Source: Saxidomus purpurata
Taxonomy: Eukaryota > Mollusca > Bivalvia > Venerida > Veneridae
Length of the DNA stretch: 64,000 nucleotides
Reading direction: 5' to 3'
Assembly (NCBI GenBank): GCA_022818135.1
Contig: JAFMSR010000002.1
Location: 20,847,085 to 20,911,084 of the forward strand
The position numbers were made by a program, and so were the translations under genes. A model generated the notes under the pieces. That model had not been told where the DNA came from. It worked only from the letters and a program-made list of their open reading frames with translations, and searched no databases. Shown here in pieces: positions 48,863-62,216 of this stretch. The stretch's first letter is position 1. The number at the start of each line of letters is the position of its first letter.

Positions 48863-51800
48863 AGCTAACTTCAACAAGAACATTTAATAATGGTCTTAAA
48901 TCCCGAAATATTTTACAAATTCTACCTTATAATTTCTGTGATGGAGGAAATAAAAGAATATATAAAAAACTCATCCGTACTTTTGTACAGACGTAAAGTT
49001 TATCTTCCAATCGCTCTTTGGAAGGACTAAAACTAAAACCGTATCCTCCATGGTGGTCGGTAGCAGGTCAGAAACATATGTTGAGAAGTTTGTGTTTTCA
49101 ATGATAGCGAAAATTTGGCAAATTCTTAAGCATAAACGGCAGAAACGTTAATGAACAGTATAGCATCGTCAAATGCGACATTAAACTTAAAAGTATGTGG
49201 AGATTGATTGACTTTTTCAGAAACAATTTGTGGAACTATAATTAAGGCTATTATCAATATCCCGAGAAATCTTTTTATCATAGAAAAAAGTTATATCAAC
49301 CCTCATCTCAAGAGTCAGATGATTATTCTAGTATTAAAATGCTATCCAAAAATTGTCAGTCATGTTGTTTGTATTGCTTGAAAAGACTCAAGCAACTGAT
49401 GCCTTAATAATGGGACTTCAGTTTTGATAGTTTCGTCTTCTCTAACATTTCCTGAAATATTCACATCTGTTAAAATGTTTATGCGTATTTCAGTGCATTT
49501 CGATGAAGTATGATTTAAACATTTTACTTTTCAAGATATGCATCTGTGAACTCATACATAAATAAAACTAAAATATGCATGTTATTTATGATATTTTTGT
49601 ATTCATTTTGAGATCACAGAACATAGACAAATAATAAGGAAAGAATTGTGTCTGTTTCTGACGGAGAATTGAGGCCAGGAGTTATGCAAAGAAATGTATC
49701 CCGCGGCCTGGTACCGCCAGTGGTCACCAACGCAAATTGACTCCGGTATATAGAGACCATTGTGCTGTTATTCACAGAAGTAATTCTGATAAAGTACCTC
49801 AAAGGCATTGTTGAGAAAATTACTGTTGTTAGTTATATAAAAACAGGCATAACACAGTAACGGAAGAATATCTTGGTGCTTATAAAAGAGCAGCAATCCC
49901 GTTGTATCCCGGTTAAGTTTGTTGTAAATTGGCAACGTTAGTTTACTAATTGGCTTGTTTGCGATGATAGTATATGAAAGGAGTGCAGCATGGGCATTTT
50001 ATACTGTTTGTAGACACTTCGACACGAGTTGTTAGCAATAAATACCTCTTTACTTCATTTGAATTTTATGTTGATTTGCCTTTGATGTGAAGCATTCATT
50101 ACTTTAGAGCTGAAACAGTTGATGAATCTTAAGAGGAGGTGTTAATTATTTGACGAATGATCGTTTATCATCCGGAAAAAGAACAAAATACGGGGCATTT
50201 ATTGTTTATTTCAAACAACTTCTGAGTCTACTCCGTACATCATTACAGCCAAAATCATGAAAGAAGTAGCATCGTGTTATGGAAGTCATGCATCAAAATT
50301 CCTGCATGTCTTAATTAAAGTCAGATGCTCAGGGGAATGTCATGAGGTATTTTAGACAGAATGTTGTTATGTTCATCGGCAAACGTTTTTAAGTGTCAGT
50401 CTGTTTTTCTTTCTAAAAAGGGTTAAGTAATCACATTTTGTAATGAGAATAGAAGTATTTGCTACGTAGTTCAATATTTTATATCGAACATCACATAACA
50501 ACAAAAAAGTTTTTAGCAAATTGAATGTAATTTTAATTGTCTAGTCAAAAGAAAGACTGTCACGTTGGTTTTTGGTCGAAGAAAATCAGTTGCATCAGAT
50601 CAAGGCGAAAAATCATGAAACACCTTTAAACGTACCTTTTCAAAAACATAGCTTTGATACAGTTTACATATTTTCTCAAAGCAGAGTTTTGTTTTTACTG
50701 AAAATTTTGTCGAGTAAATGTGTATTTATTACAGGTTTTCTTGGCTTATGCTTTGGATCTAACCTTCAATATTTTGTATAGAAAGAGGTACTTCTTTTCA
50801 CTTGTAGAACAATTTCAAATAGAGCTTATAATATGTTATTAGTACAGTCCGTTAATGACTGTTATTGTACTATTTCTGTCAGTGTTTAGAATTATTAAAA
50901 ACGACAATGTTCTTTAGAAATGTACACTTTCAATATTCTTAATTAGATTTACGTTACATGCAACGGTAATAAAGGCTGTGAACATTTTCGATTTGATGTA
51001 AATATATCAAAAAATAAGTTCGTTTTGTCTCAGCTTATTGAGGTTCGATTCATTTATATTTCAGAGATGCAAAACCGTGCACTCTGAAAGCCTTAGGAAT
51101 TTTTTATCTCCAAATTGAACCATGTGGTCTTTTAAAACAAGAGTTTCTTAATTGTTAGATTTTTGCATCTACTCTAAATTATCAGCATTATTGCTTTTAT
51201 GAACGAATAATGATAATTCGAGACCATGTTTTGTATAAACAACCATAATTACTTAAGGAATAGAAACAGTATCTATTCCTATCAGTGTTCCATTGTTTGC
51301 TTACATATTCCAGAGCGTGCAAAAATATGTTTATACCATTTCTTGGAAACCTGGTTGCACTGTTGTAATGCTACTCTATATTTAAACTTTTAACCTACTT
51401 GTGACCATTGTAGATCATGTCTGCCTGCACATTCGTTCAGTCTGAGCAAAACCTAAACGTATTGCTACTCATTCAGTAAATCTGCGAGCAGATCAACGGG
51501 CCATCTAAATTGAGAACCTTTTTTGTCGTGTTTAGACGATATAATTATCATTCCACATATGGTTTGTTCGTGTGTGTGTGTGTGGTCGCTGATGGAAACA
51601 GTACTTAAGTTATGTGGTCAGCATTTATCATTTTTACTTCATATATTTTGAAAAAATTCAGTTCTTATCCTACATTCTAACATGTGCATTGATTTAAATC
51701 TTAAGTCCGAATTTCTTACCAATAGTATATTTCATTACGCTGCAGTATAAACACTTACATGCATGGAGTTACAAGTTTTCTTAATCAATACCTTGGATAA

Positions 51801-53349
51801 TATGTTTGTATTTCTATGGTCTGTGGTAAATTAGGAGTATGTTTGAAATGAGGAATGCATTATGCACGCAAAAATCATGAAACTTCCGTGCCAAGCTTTA
51901 GTACACAAGCATATTGCTTGCTCCAAATGAACTTCCCTATGCGCAGTGTTTCTGATATATCATTTTTCATTTGATTGACGACAGGTAATCATTGTTTTTT
52001 TTGTCTTATTTTGATGAAAAGCTATTTATCTGGAAAGTGTCTTTCAGTCATGCAACTACACATTTTGTATGGTAAACAGGTATTTAAGCACGTGCTATCC
52101 GAGACTGATATTCATTATAAAGACGAAATTATTCATAGTCCCAAAACTGTATCGAAAAGCTTCTAAAGGGAGTATATTTTAACGCTATGGAACTCGCAAA
52201 ATTTACGCTAAATGAATGTATTTCATTGTTTGGTTATTTCCATATTTCAGACAAAAATTAAAGGCATGTGATAGTCTGTTTGAAGTATTTTGAACGGCGT
52301 ATGAATTAGCTGAAATGGATGGACACTTTTAGATAGGTGGCAACAATTTTACTGTACGATTATTTAAGGCATACGTTTTAAATAAACAATAACTTTTTTA
52401 TTACACATGTAACATATAGGCAGTATATTTCTAAAAGTACCAGAAATTAGTTGTAGTCAGTAGACCTGGATTTCAAACATATCATTTTATCTCTAAAAGG
52501 ACATATGCACTTTTCTGATCAATTCGTAAAAGCAGAGTGGTAATAACTGCTCACGTGTTCATTAATTGAAACCTTGACCTGCTTTCCCAAGAATTTTGGC
52601 TTTCCACAGATCCTTTCGAGATTAGCCATCTTCTAAAGTGGAGATGAAATATTTAGCATAGAGTAAGTTTTAACATTCTGACTTTTCTTGAAACTGCAAA
52701 GAAACTGGGCGATTCGACGGCCTACCCCTAAGTTACAAATACTTCGAAACAGACGTGAAAACCAGCAGCAAACAGATCTAGCCGAGGGACAACTCAACGT
52801 TTTCAAAGTCGGTGTAAAATAAACAGTTTTACGTGTAATAACTGTCTGACAAAATATAAATTGTCTTTGATATTATCGATCATTTAATTTGTATCTTGCG
52901 AAAGGGGATTATTTTCCATCTTTATCTCGTGCAAGTTTAAAGTGCTTGATAATGTATTCAGTTATATAGCAGACATTGTTACTCCGGTATAATAGGTAGG
53001 TTAGATTGAATTTGTTTGCATTGAAATAACGTTTTCTAAGATTTAAGTTAAGTACGTTTAATTTGCATAAAGGAGAATGCCCTTTGAAAAGTGTAGAATA
53101 ACTAATAAATGGATTTTTTGTACCATTGAATCCGTAAAGGAACTTTTAGATTAGAAGATAATTTTATTGATATCGAAACTTCAAAATGAGCTCGAATATT
53201 TGCATGCGGATAAGACATTTTCCTTAAATTGTACAACAAACGTTTTTATTGTGAGTTTACTAATACTCTCCTAACTATGCTTGAATACATACGTGTAAAT
53301 CGTTTAGTTTTCCTCTCTTAGTCTTCAAATGGATTTGGCACATCCTGGT
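48863..53349. other. Intron or intergenic; GT microsatellite at 51570-51585
   Basis: A short GT run of about eight units is the only defined feature. Open frames are short and unrecognisable. Confidence 0.45.
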
Positions 53350-53475
53350 CTTCGGTAGCACAGTGGTAACGTTAATTAGGGGATAAGGGTTTGAATTCCT
53401 GGCCAGATGACATTAGGTAGACATATAACACCACATGCTCCTCAGTCCAACTGGACCTTTGGATGACCTAGGAAA
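53350..53475 (+). repeat. tRNA-like SINE relic
   Basis: GGTAGCACAGTGGTAACG (A-box region, 53355-53372) and GGGTTTGAATTCCTGGCC (B-box region, 53387-53404) are spaced as in a tRNA, with a mutated B box. The tail CCTCAGTCCAACTGGACC contains a small inverted repeat. Confidence 0.55.
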
Positions 53476-54317
53476 TCTTCTTGACCTACATATACACTGA
53501 TTATTTCATTGTACCATCATTTTGCTAAAGATAATAGCATCAGAAACAACAACTTTTAATAATAATCAAAGCACTGAAAGTGCTGACAACAAGGAGTCCT
53601 CTGCAAAATTGGGCACAAGGGAGTTTTCTTACAGACAGTGAGTGATCATTTGTGTCAATACTTTGTAAAATTACTTGATTTTGGACAGTCCGTTTATTTT
53701 AATCAAGGAACCTGTAGTTCACTGACAACACATCATGTTGCTGTTGTTTTATTTTTTTCAAAAACATGGTTTTGCTTAAGACTTTTCGACGAAGTAAAAT
53801 ACAGTACTTTTAAATTGTATACAACCAGCTTTGTTTATGAGAAATCCTTCAGAAATACGTGACACGACCTACACAGCACATAAAAGCTGCTCGCTGTTAG
53901 ATTTTGTTAAAAAAATATTGTCTTTCAAACAGTATAAAAAATAACATAGTTAAGAGCATATAGTCATGTATACATTCCAGTCAATTATACTGTAGATTTG
54001 AAATAATACGCTACCAGCTGATAAAGCGTAAAGTAATAACAGGATTTTCATTCGATTTTGTCTAATTCCTACCTAAACTTTAACTTCTATTGTTGATTTT
54101 AGCCTTTAGTTTTATGTTTATGTATTATTATGTCGTTGTTTAGAATTTAATTTTCTCCATTTTGCTTTATATGAAATCGTCTATTATTTCACGAAATTTT
54201 CATGAAACCTAAAATCTAAGTGGTTATATGCATTATGTTTCCGTAAGGGACATACATGCTGACATCATAAAACGTATTATACACGTCATTATTTTCAAAA
54301 TGATATCCGACCAGATT

Positions 54318-54375
54318 CACTCCCGTGGTTTAGTGGTTAAAGAAGCTGACTTGAAATCACTGTAACCTCCAACCT
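54318..54375 (+). repeat. Possible tRNA-like SINE head fragment
   Basis: CCGTGGTTTAGTGGTTAAAG resembles an A-box region; no B box follows. Confidence 0.35.
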
Positions 54376-55426
54376 AGTACTGAACTTTCTATGACGATGT
54401 TAGGGAAACTAGCTGCCTATTAAACACATGTACTTTTGAAGTGGGCGTTTAACTCTAACATTAACTTTAAGAAAGCAAATGCGACAATTTTTTCTGAAAG
54501 TGACATATCCTATAACTGATGCCAAACGAAATAACCTCCAAAAAATAATAAATAGAATCTGTAGAAGTACATGTATTATATCTTAACCTAAAAGTTTCAG
54601 CGGATTGTTCAAAGTACAATGTATTTCATATTTTTTTTTTACAGAATTCAAACTCATATTTTTGTTGATTTTTCACAACCGCATTACATCGGCAGTTCGC
54701 GCCCCACAGTTTTATTTCATCACATTTTGTGTTGGTAAAGGGAGATAACAATCATTGTAAGTAGTCTATTAGCCTTACACTTTAATTTACTTTAAGAAAT
54801 CTTTTGAAAAGCTAGATATTGAACCCAGGCTTATTCTTAGAGCCTATAATACTTTGAAACTTAATTATAATATATATATAAGGTGGCTTCACAAAATATT
54901 TAGTGTTCTCTTACCATTTTTTATCGGTTTTGCACCATTCAAATTTTATGAATGGAAGCGTTGTGAATGAAATACATGTACAATCGTTTTGATCACGTGA
55001 ACGCCGATCTAAAGATAGACTGCATATTGTTAATGTATACATCCTTACGCCGTTTATCTTTTTATAAAAAGAGATATTTCTTGTTAGTACTGGCTGATAT
55101 CTGAGTGAGGGAGACACTGTTGCTGTATTGCAGAATGAGTTTACACAGTCGATGACATGTACACGCTAACCGTATGCAGTGTCGGATCAGTGTACATTGC
55201 TGCCTGATGGTGTAGTAATTTAAATATTCTGAATTTTGCCTACATTAGTGTTACAATGATTTAAAGCATTTACACGTATATGTATTTGGAAACGGAAATG
55301 GCTTTTAATTATTTTTTAAGTCGAGATCACAAACACGATCCCCGCGCGTTTCAGCTAAAGTCGATCTACTTTGCAGGCGAAAGGAGAAACCTATGGCTGT
55401 TCAAATTGTCAGGGTTTGTGGGGGAT

Positions 55427-55560
55427 ATTCGTTTGACGCATGCCGGCGTACGCCGCTCTATTCGTTTCTAAAAGCCAGGATGAATTCAGCGCATTTTGAG
55501 CAATGAGGTTTGGATTTACCGGCATATCCCGGCTTACGCCGCATCCTGCGTCAAACGAAT
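55427..55560. repeat. GC-rich fold-back repeat
   Basis: ATTCGTTTGACGCA (55427-55440) and TGCGTCAAACGAAT (55547-55560) are exact inverted copies. Just inside each arm is a CCGGC(G/T)TACGCCG 13-mer (55443-55455 and 55529-55541), itself nearly palindromic. The loop between arms is about 75 bases. It looks like a small fold-back mobile element; the GC content contrasts with the surroundings. Confidence 0.8.
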
Positions 55561-55598
55561 GGGCCCTTCGCTGAGTCGTTTTCAAAATTGGCTACTAA

Positions 55599-55624
55599 AA
55601 CAAGGAGTCACGTGACTCCTTGTT
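55599..55624. repeat. Perfect 26-bp palindrome with CACGTG core
   Basis: AACAAGGAGTCAC is followed at once by its exact reverse complement GTGACTCCTTGTT. The centre GTCACGTGAC is an E-box of the form bound by bHLH-zip factors of the TFEB/MITF/USF group. Confidence 0.92.
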
Positions 55625-55666
55625 AAAAAGCAATAGATGAATGAATGTTGAATAAATATACAAGTT

Positions 55667-55715
55667 AGTCAGTCAGTCAGTCAGTCAGTCAGTCAGTCAG
55701 TCAGTCAGTCAGTCA
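55667..55715 (+). repeat. AGTC microsatellite
   Basis: Twelve uninterrupted AGTC units; the same motif as at 21436. Confidence 0.97.
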
Positions 55716-55739
55716 AAAAAAGAAACCAGAATTATTTAT

Positions 55740-58700
55740 ATCTAACATCTACCTTTCATGCTCCACAATCAATCGTGATATAACAATGATATTTCGCTTA
55801 CGCTAATCGTTGCCAAAAAGGGTTCTAAAAAGTCGGAGAGTTTTCAGAACTTCATATAAATATGGCAGTCTAACAAAAATGTCTCCTATATCTGCATTGT
55901 TTTATTAAACAAACACTCTAATCATTGTTTTTGTTAGCACGTGTTTCACGCAGCAAAACTTGCCAATTGTTAAATATAAAAGACTCGTTAAACGAGACAT
56001 ATACTATTGCTATGTGTCTTAGACGGTAAAACATTATCCATCATGTAAGCTGCATTTTTGCTTCAGTCTGTAAAGCTCTAAAAGTGTATTATACGTATCT
56101 AATTAAACATTTATATAACTAATTCATGGTTGTAAGTCTTTAACCGCATGGAATCAAAGGGAAAATCGAAAATTGTGCCAGAAATCAAATGTTTCTATTA
56201 TAAATTGTGCCTTGTGTAATAAACAAGCTAAAAGGTTTTCCTCCAGTATTTATGTATCTGCGTAGAATATAACATACTTTTACATGTTTGTACATCGTTG
56301 CTTCTGCTTCGTTTTCTTGTTCTATGTTTTCTTGTAGAACGAGATCTGGATCGACTGACGATGAATGTCAGAGTGAATTGTCCTGATTTCTTGTATTCCG
56401 GTAGGGTTACTGTTTGACCTAGATGTGGCAATCTCTGCAATATCTTAGTCCTTAACATATAATTAGGCACATCAACCAGATATGCAATTAACTTCTGATT
56501 CCAATTACGATTGTTTCTTGTAACAGCGTCTCGGTCATTTGTTTAAGAACTGATAAGCGGTATTGATGGTATCATATGGGTATCAATGCTAGTTTTAAGG
56601 ATGTCCGCAGTCTTGCTTTTAACTTACTAAGTTTGTCCATTTACAGACGATATAATAGAATCAAGGGTCGTAGTTATATTTACAATTTTCCTAATGCCGT
56701 TCTTTCTTATTAAAACGAAGTCTTGAATATGTATACAATAGGACATTAAAAAAGTGCTGTTTATGGCGGCTGTTGCAACCACGACCCTTCATATTATGTA
56801 CCACGGAGTACGTTTATAAATAGGAAAGTACCATAAATGTCACCGTCATGTGTGTATTAAATAGGTCATTTTGAATGCATAAATTAGCAAGCAGCGAAAT
56901 TATATGAACATGTCTTGTCTCTTGAACTTCTGAATAAACCAAAGTTTGTCTTCATCTTGTCTTTTGCACAACAAAGAGCTCTACAATGGCCACGCGTAGT
57001 TCTTCCTTTGATTACTGAAAAACAAAAGACGAACTCATATATGAAGCATACTCTGGTCTGGCACAAATACGCGGTATGATCATGGTTTGACGGGCCTACA
57101 GCAAGGAAATGATTTGACAATAGTGTGAATTCTATGGTTAATGCAAGCTAGATGACAACAGTTTTATGTACATGTAGACCTACTTTCTCTCTGTCTGCGA
57201 TAGATAACACCAAATAAAAAGAACAAAAGTAGCTGTAGATAAGCACATTGTGAGAGCAATCACTTGGAGGAGACTCATACTACGCATAATATGAAGTATA
57301 CAATAAATGCGTTATGAAAAATCATGGACATTGTAGCATACAGGAAATAAGAGATGATACTTTACTAACAAAATAATCATGACAGAACAGGTAGTATAAG
57401 AGTATAGAAGCTCGAATATTAAATGAGAATCCATGAAAAAGGGATGAATTCGTTGAACAATTATTCAGCACACATGTATTGTAGTTTTTACAAGTTATAT
57501 ATTCTGGGTAACTGACCGAAGCAAGTCATTAACCTCGAATTAAACTTGTGACTGTAAAGTGCGTTTGGTATGTACTTTATTGTGCGTATGATGTCTTTCT
57601 TCTTGGCATTATGTAAAACGCAATACGTCTAAATTTATTATTTACTGTTTATGTGCTGTCCTGTACTTTTATAATTAGCAAGAGCGTTGCCTCTTTATCT
57701 ATAGTTTGCACTATGTCTGTTATCTTGTAAGTTAATTAATCTTTGTGTAAATCCATCAATTGGTGACTGTTGTTTTTGATGATGTGAAGAGACTACCTTA
57801 CCCACTTTATTTCGAAATATACAGTTTCATGGACCTTTAGATTTTACCATGAATTAAGATAGTGAATCTTTTCCCCGATAAATCACAGATAGACACCGTT
57901 TATCAACACTTCTATGTATTGCCTTAATATAGCACATTATACAAAAATATTTAGTTTACTTTTACTTCAACTCAGTTTACTCATACACATTTTGAAATAA
58001 GTTATATTTGCAAAACAAGTGTAGAAGGTACATGTACACAACCGCTAGGGAACTCAAACCTTTAATTATAGTATATGTACTACTGTAACAGTGAATGTGT
58101 TACATCATTAGCTCTTTTTGCACAACTTGTTTGTTACACTAATTGGAAATCCATTACTGAATACGACAGGCAGGGCTGAAAAGAATAAGCTAAATTAATT
58201 ATTTGCTAGTTGGATGAACATCACGTAATAGTCCATTTAGTCTGTTGCAATAGCATATGTTTATATCTTGGATATTACAGTTATGCCTGAAATCGATTTG
58301 CGCTATTATATGTACATGTATCTCCTAAATGTTTCCATCCAACAAACTGAGAAAGCATACTTGAGGTGTGTATCTGGAAACAAATGAACACAAACTTTTC
58401 AATGATAAATGGAGAGGAGGGACATGGGAGGGTAGAACACGTGCTAAATCTTTGAGGAAATTGTCTGATAACAAACGTTACATGTTTTTGTCTGCACTGA
58501 GTATGTGGTCGTGTGAAAAGAGAGGTATTAATGTAAATTAACAAAAAATCATTTTCGCAATTGATGATATATTTAGAAAAACAGACAACTGAATTGGTTT
58601 AGAAAAGAAGAACTCTGTCCTTCAGAGAACATCAATGACATTTACCTTGTAACACTTAATCTGATTTAATATCACTGCCGAACCGATTGCGATTACTATC

Positions 58701-61162
58701 AGAATACAGAGACAAGCAAGAGCGCCTACCTTAAAAATACAAGGTTAAAACCACAGTAGCACAACGACAAGTAGCTCTTATTTTACCAAGAAAGATGTCT
58801 TATCGGCGAAAATATCCTTTATTTCTACCAAAAACATTAACAACTCAGCTTTTTAAATCGACAGGTACATGTTATAAATATAGCGCAGTATTTTTTAAAT
58901 GATATTTAATGATAATTTGCCGGAAAGTCATATGTCAACATTGTTTTAGAGTGAGTAGAATGTGGTTCTAGATGAATTCTTATCCTGTCAGTAAATTAAT
59001 TTTTTCTTTATCAAACTAGTACTTAAGCAAATCCACGTACATATTGAGATTGGCATTTGCTATTTGTCCAGCACTTTGGACAATTTCAGATAATAGTTAT
59101 TGATCAAACTGCTGAAGAAATACGCATGTTGGGAATCTCTTTTTACTAAAGATCAATAACTGATAAAAAGTCATTTATTGGCCAGTATACAAAAATAACT
59201 GAAGCATTGTGAATTTATTGTTTATTTCAGTCTCATTATGGTACATTTCATAGATAATATCACATTGCATACACAATCTTATACTAAGTGTCACAGTTAT
59301 TTTACAATTTAGTACATATACAATGCCACTCATATATGAGTTATATGAGAAAATAGATATTAGAATGTCTGCATCAACCGGATTTAGAAAAAGAAGCGCT
59401 ATTACGAATGTTTCGCGTATTATTTTTGCCTAAAGCTCCATTGTCAAATAGCATATAATAAAACTGGTTTATTACTGGCAAACAACTCTGATTCAATTAA
59501 AAGCTGACAGATGTGGCAAGTTTAATGACTGTCGGTAGTTAATAGCCTCTGGAAGAAAAATCGACATTCTCACTTCTAGTAGTGTCTTTTATTAAAAGAC
59601 ATATATTATCTATCTATTATAAGATAACTGTAGTTATTATCTACGATATTTTATTGGGAGTGCTAAGGGTTTTTATCTGCACGCAGTACATAATTGCAAG
59701 ACAAATAAATGAGAAAACTAAGGAAATGTTCATATATCACAAAATACATATATAATTTAACTATATAGTATTATAGGGTAGAAAGCACACAGTAGGCGGA
59801 ACTTATATTGAAACTTTTACAGAAAAGCTTTTAAGAAAAGCATTGCATATTATCAAAATGTTATTTTATGTTATCAATTACATAACTTTTGCAAAGTCAG
59901 TTTATGCAATACTTTAGTACTTTTACTTAAAATATTGGAACCACATACAGATTAGAACGAAAACAAGTTAATTTCAATGATTGTATTTTTATGCTAGATA
60001 ATCACAATGAAAGCAAAAAGGTATATCAAAAGCTGTTTGCATCAAAGTTTATAGATTAGTGTATGGATGAGGTCAAATTGGTGTTATAGGGCATTTTCGT
60101 CGTAGTGCCGACGTAAAACAATACATTTAGCAAAATGTATGCCTTCCAAAAATGTTTAATTTCAGGTTTATAGGCACTAAAATACCTACAAACTCGTAGA
60201 GCCAAAATAAACGATGATCTAAGTGTTTCAGAAGTGTCATATTTATGTACGTATCATATGTTTCTTTGGAATGAATGTGTAAAATATACATAAAATAGCA
60301 TTTAATGCAATTGTTTCAACCATGCAACTTCTACTCAAAATACCACAAAATGAAAGTTGTATGTTTCTATTTAAATTGACGTTGTTTCTTCCAAATTAAA
60401 AAAAAACAACAAAAAATGAGATGCATTTTTGTCAGTTTATATTATGCGATACGCGACTTGCTAGAATGTTGAAATTTAGAGGAACATAATTTTTCATTTT
60501 TCACGAGCATACAGAAGAAACATATGTTTTTGTTGAGTTGTTCAACTTTTCACTAACTGTCAATACTTTTATCATCATATTCATTATGCATGTTTCAAGT
60601 AGATGGTACTTTCTGCTCCCCGATCTATGCGCCGACAAAATTCTAGTTTTCAGTGTATAATGATCAGAACACAGGGACAAAATGATTTAACCCATTTGGT
60701 GCGACTGTGGAAATTGAATACAAGAATGTAATGACTTACGTTGATAATTGGAATATCTTTTTGAAATAATATACAATACTTGAATCGAAAGAGGGAAGAG
60801 TCGGTGTTTCGAGCTAAATCATTTGCGCCTACCATATTTTTTTATTCATATTTATGTACATTTCATAGAATTGCGAAGACTGATTGTCTTATTTTCCTTT
60901 ACTTGTGAAAGCACTTATGACATGTCAATGTATCAAATGTGTGATGTTATGTTAAATACCCTTTTCGAGAATATACCAAACGTAAATGGCAGTTTTCAAA
61001 AGGGTTCTTAAGTATTAACACATTAAATGTCAAACTGTAGAAATAATTGCGTTAAAAAAACAAATGGCGCTAAAGCTGTAATAATTTATTCAATGACTTA
61101 AGTAACGACAGAAAATAATTGGACATATATTGTCTTCCAGGTGTGAGTCGAAGTATATAGTT
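55740..61162. other. Intron or intergenic, nothing recognised
   Basis: About 5.4 kb without a supported gene, RNA gene or defined repeat. Confidence 0.45.
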
Positions 61163-61455
61163 AGTCCGATTGGCTCAATCGGTAGAGCACGAGGCTTGTA
61201 ATCTCGGGGTAGCGGGTTCGATTCCCGGGGCTGACCAACTAAAATTACCAACAGTCTTTCGGATGAGACTAGAAACCGAGGTCCCATGTATGGGTGCTAT
61301 ACACCTAGTATGTATAAGAACCACGGGTGTCTCTGGAATCGGGACGCTTTCTGGATCTTGCACTATCCTCCGAAACCTAATATAACTACCCTCTTCTGGG
61401 GGCGTTGGTCATATGGGAAACCGGTACCAACGATAGAGCTCTAATATACGATACG
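61163..61455 (+). repeat. Full-length tRNA-derived SINE
   Basis: The head (61163-61237) is strongly tRNA-like: TGGCTCAATCGGTAGAGCA (A box), an anticodon-arm-like CGAGGCTTGTAATCTCG and GGGTTCGATTCCC (B box, 61214-61226), ending CTGACCA. The acceptor ends do not pair properly, and the 220-base body that follows matches the truncated copy at 1830-2035, so this is a SINE, not a tRNA gene. Confidence 0.82.
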
Positions 61456-61459
61456 ATAG

Positions 61460-62200
61460 TCGAAATATCAGGAAAGCAATTAAGCATAGGAGTGTTACAA
61501 ATGTTCAAATGAATTTCAACGGAGTCACTTATTGTTATTACATTTATTTCATTGAATACATACATTAGTTTCAAAATAATCTTACTGAGCTATTTTATAT
61601 AACTATTTTCTCTGTCATATAAGTACAACCTAACTCTTATGTCAAAGGAAAGCTATGACGAAACTGGTTTGCTGTTATTTCACATGGTTGCTGCATGGAT
61701 ACATTATAATGAGGTTCGCCTTGTACGTAACGTGAAAGGTTATCTGTACATAATAAACACATTTTAGCGATGTTACATTTGTTTTCTTGTAGAAGTTTAA
61801 CTTTGAAAGAGCTTAAACGGTTTACCGAAACAACTTCGCAAGGCATAATACGTAATTTTTATAGTGACATAAAAATAATGTCTGATATAAATGTTCGATA
61901 CAGAGCCTTGCCAATTGCAGTAAATTATAATTCTTTCTTCAGTCGTAAGCCCATGCAACCGATCCACACTTAACCGGCAATGCGCTGGATGTGAGGAGAT
62001 TTAATATACTAATCTGATCACTTCTTATGGTACTACAACATTTTGTCTTCTTTTCCTTCGTCATGTATAACGCGTAATCAGAGCCGGATAAATGATTGGG
62101 CATATTGAAACCACTTATCTTCTGTCAGCAAAAGGAAGCTCAATCATAATTTTTGAATAATACATTTCATTAAGTAGTGCATCACTGACAATTTCTCTCA
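61460..62200. other. Non-coding stretch
   Basis: No gene or repeat recognised. Confidence 0.45.
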
Positions 62201-62216
62201 AAGTTGGTGCTATTTA

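Noticed and set aside
48900..49031. N-P-x-x-F-like codons (ATGGTCTTAAATCCCGAAAT) considered as a TM7 exon of the receptor
   Set aside because: The surrounding residues are charged and not a TM7 helix, and no acceptor fits.
61163..61237. Possible working tRNA with anticodon-like TGT
   Set aside because: Acceptor stem does not pair and a SINE body matching another copy follows directly.
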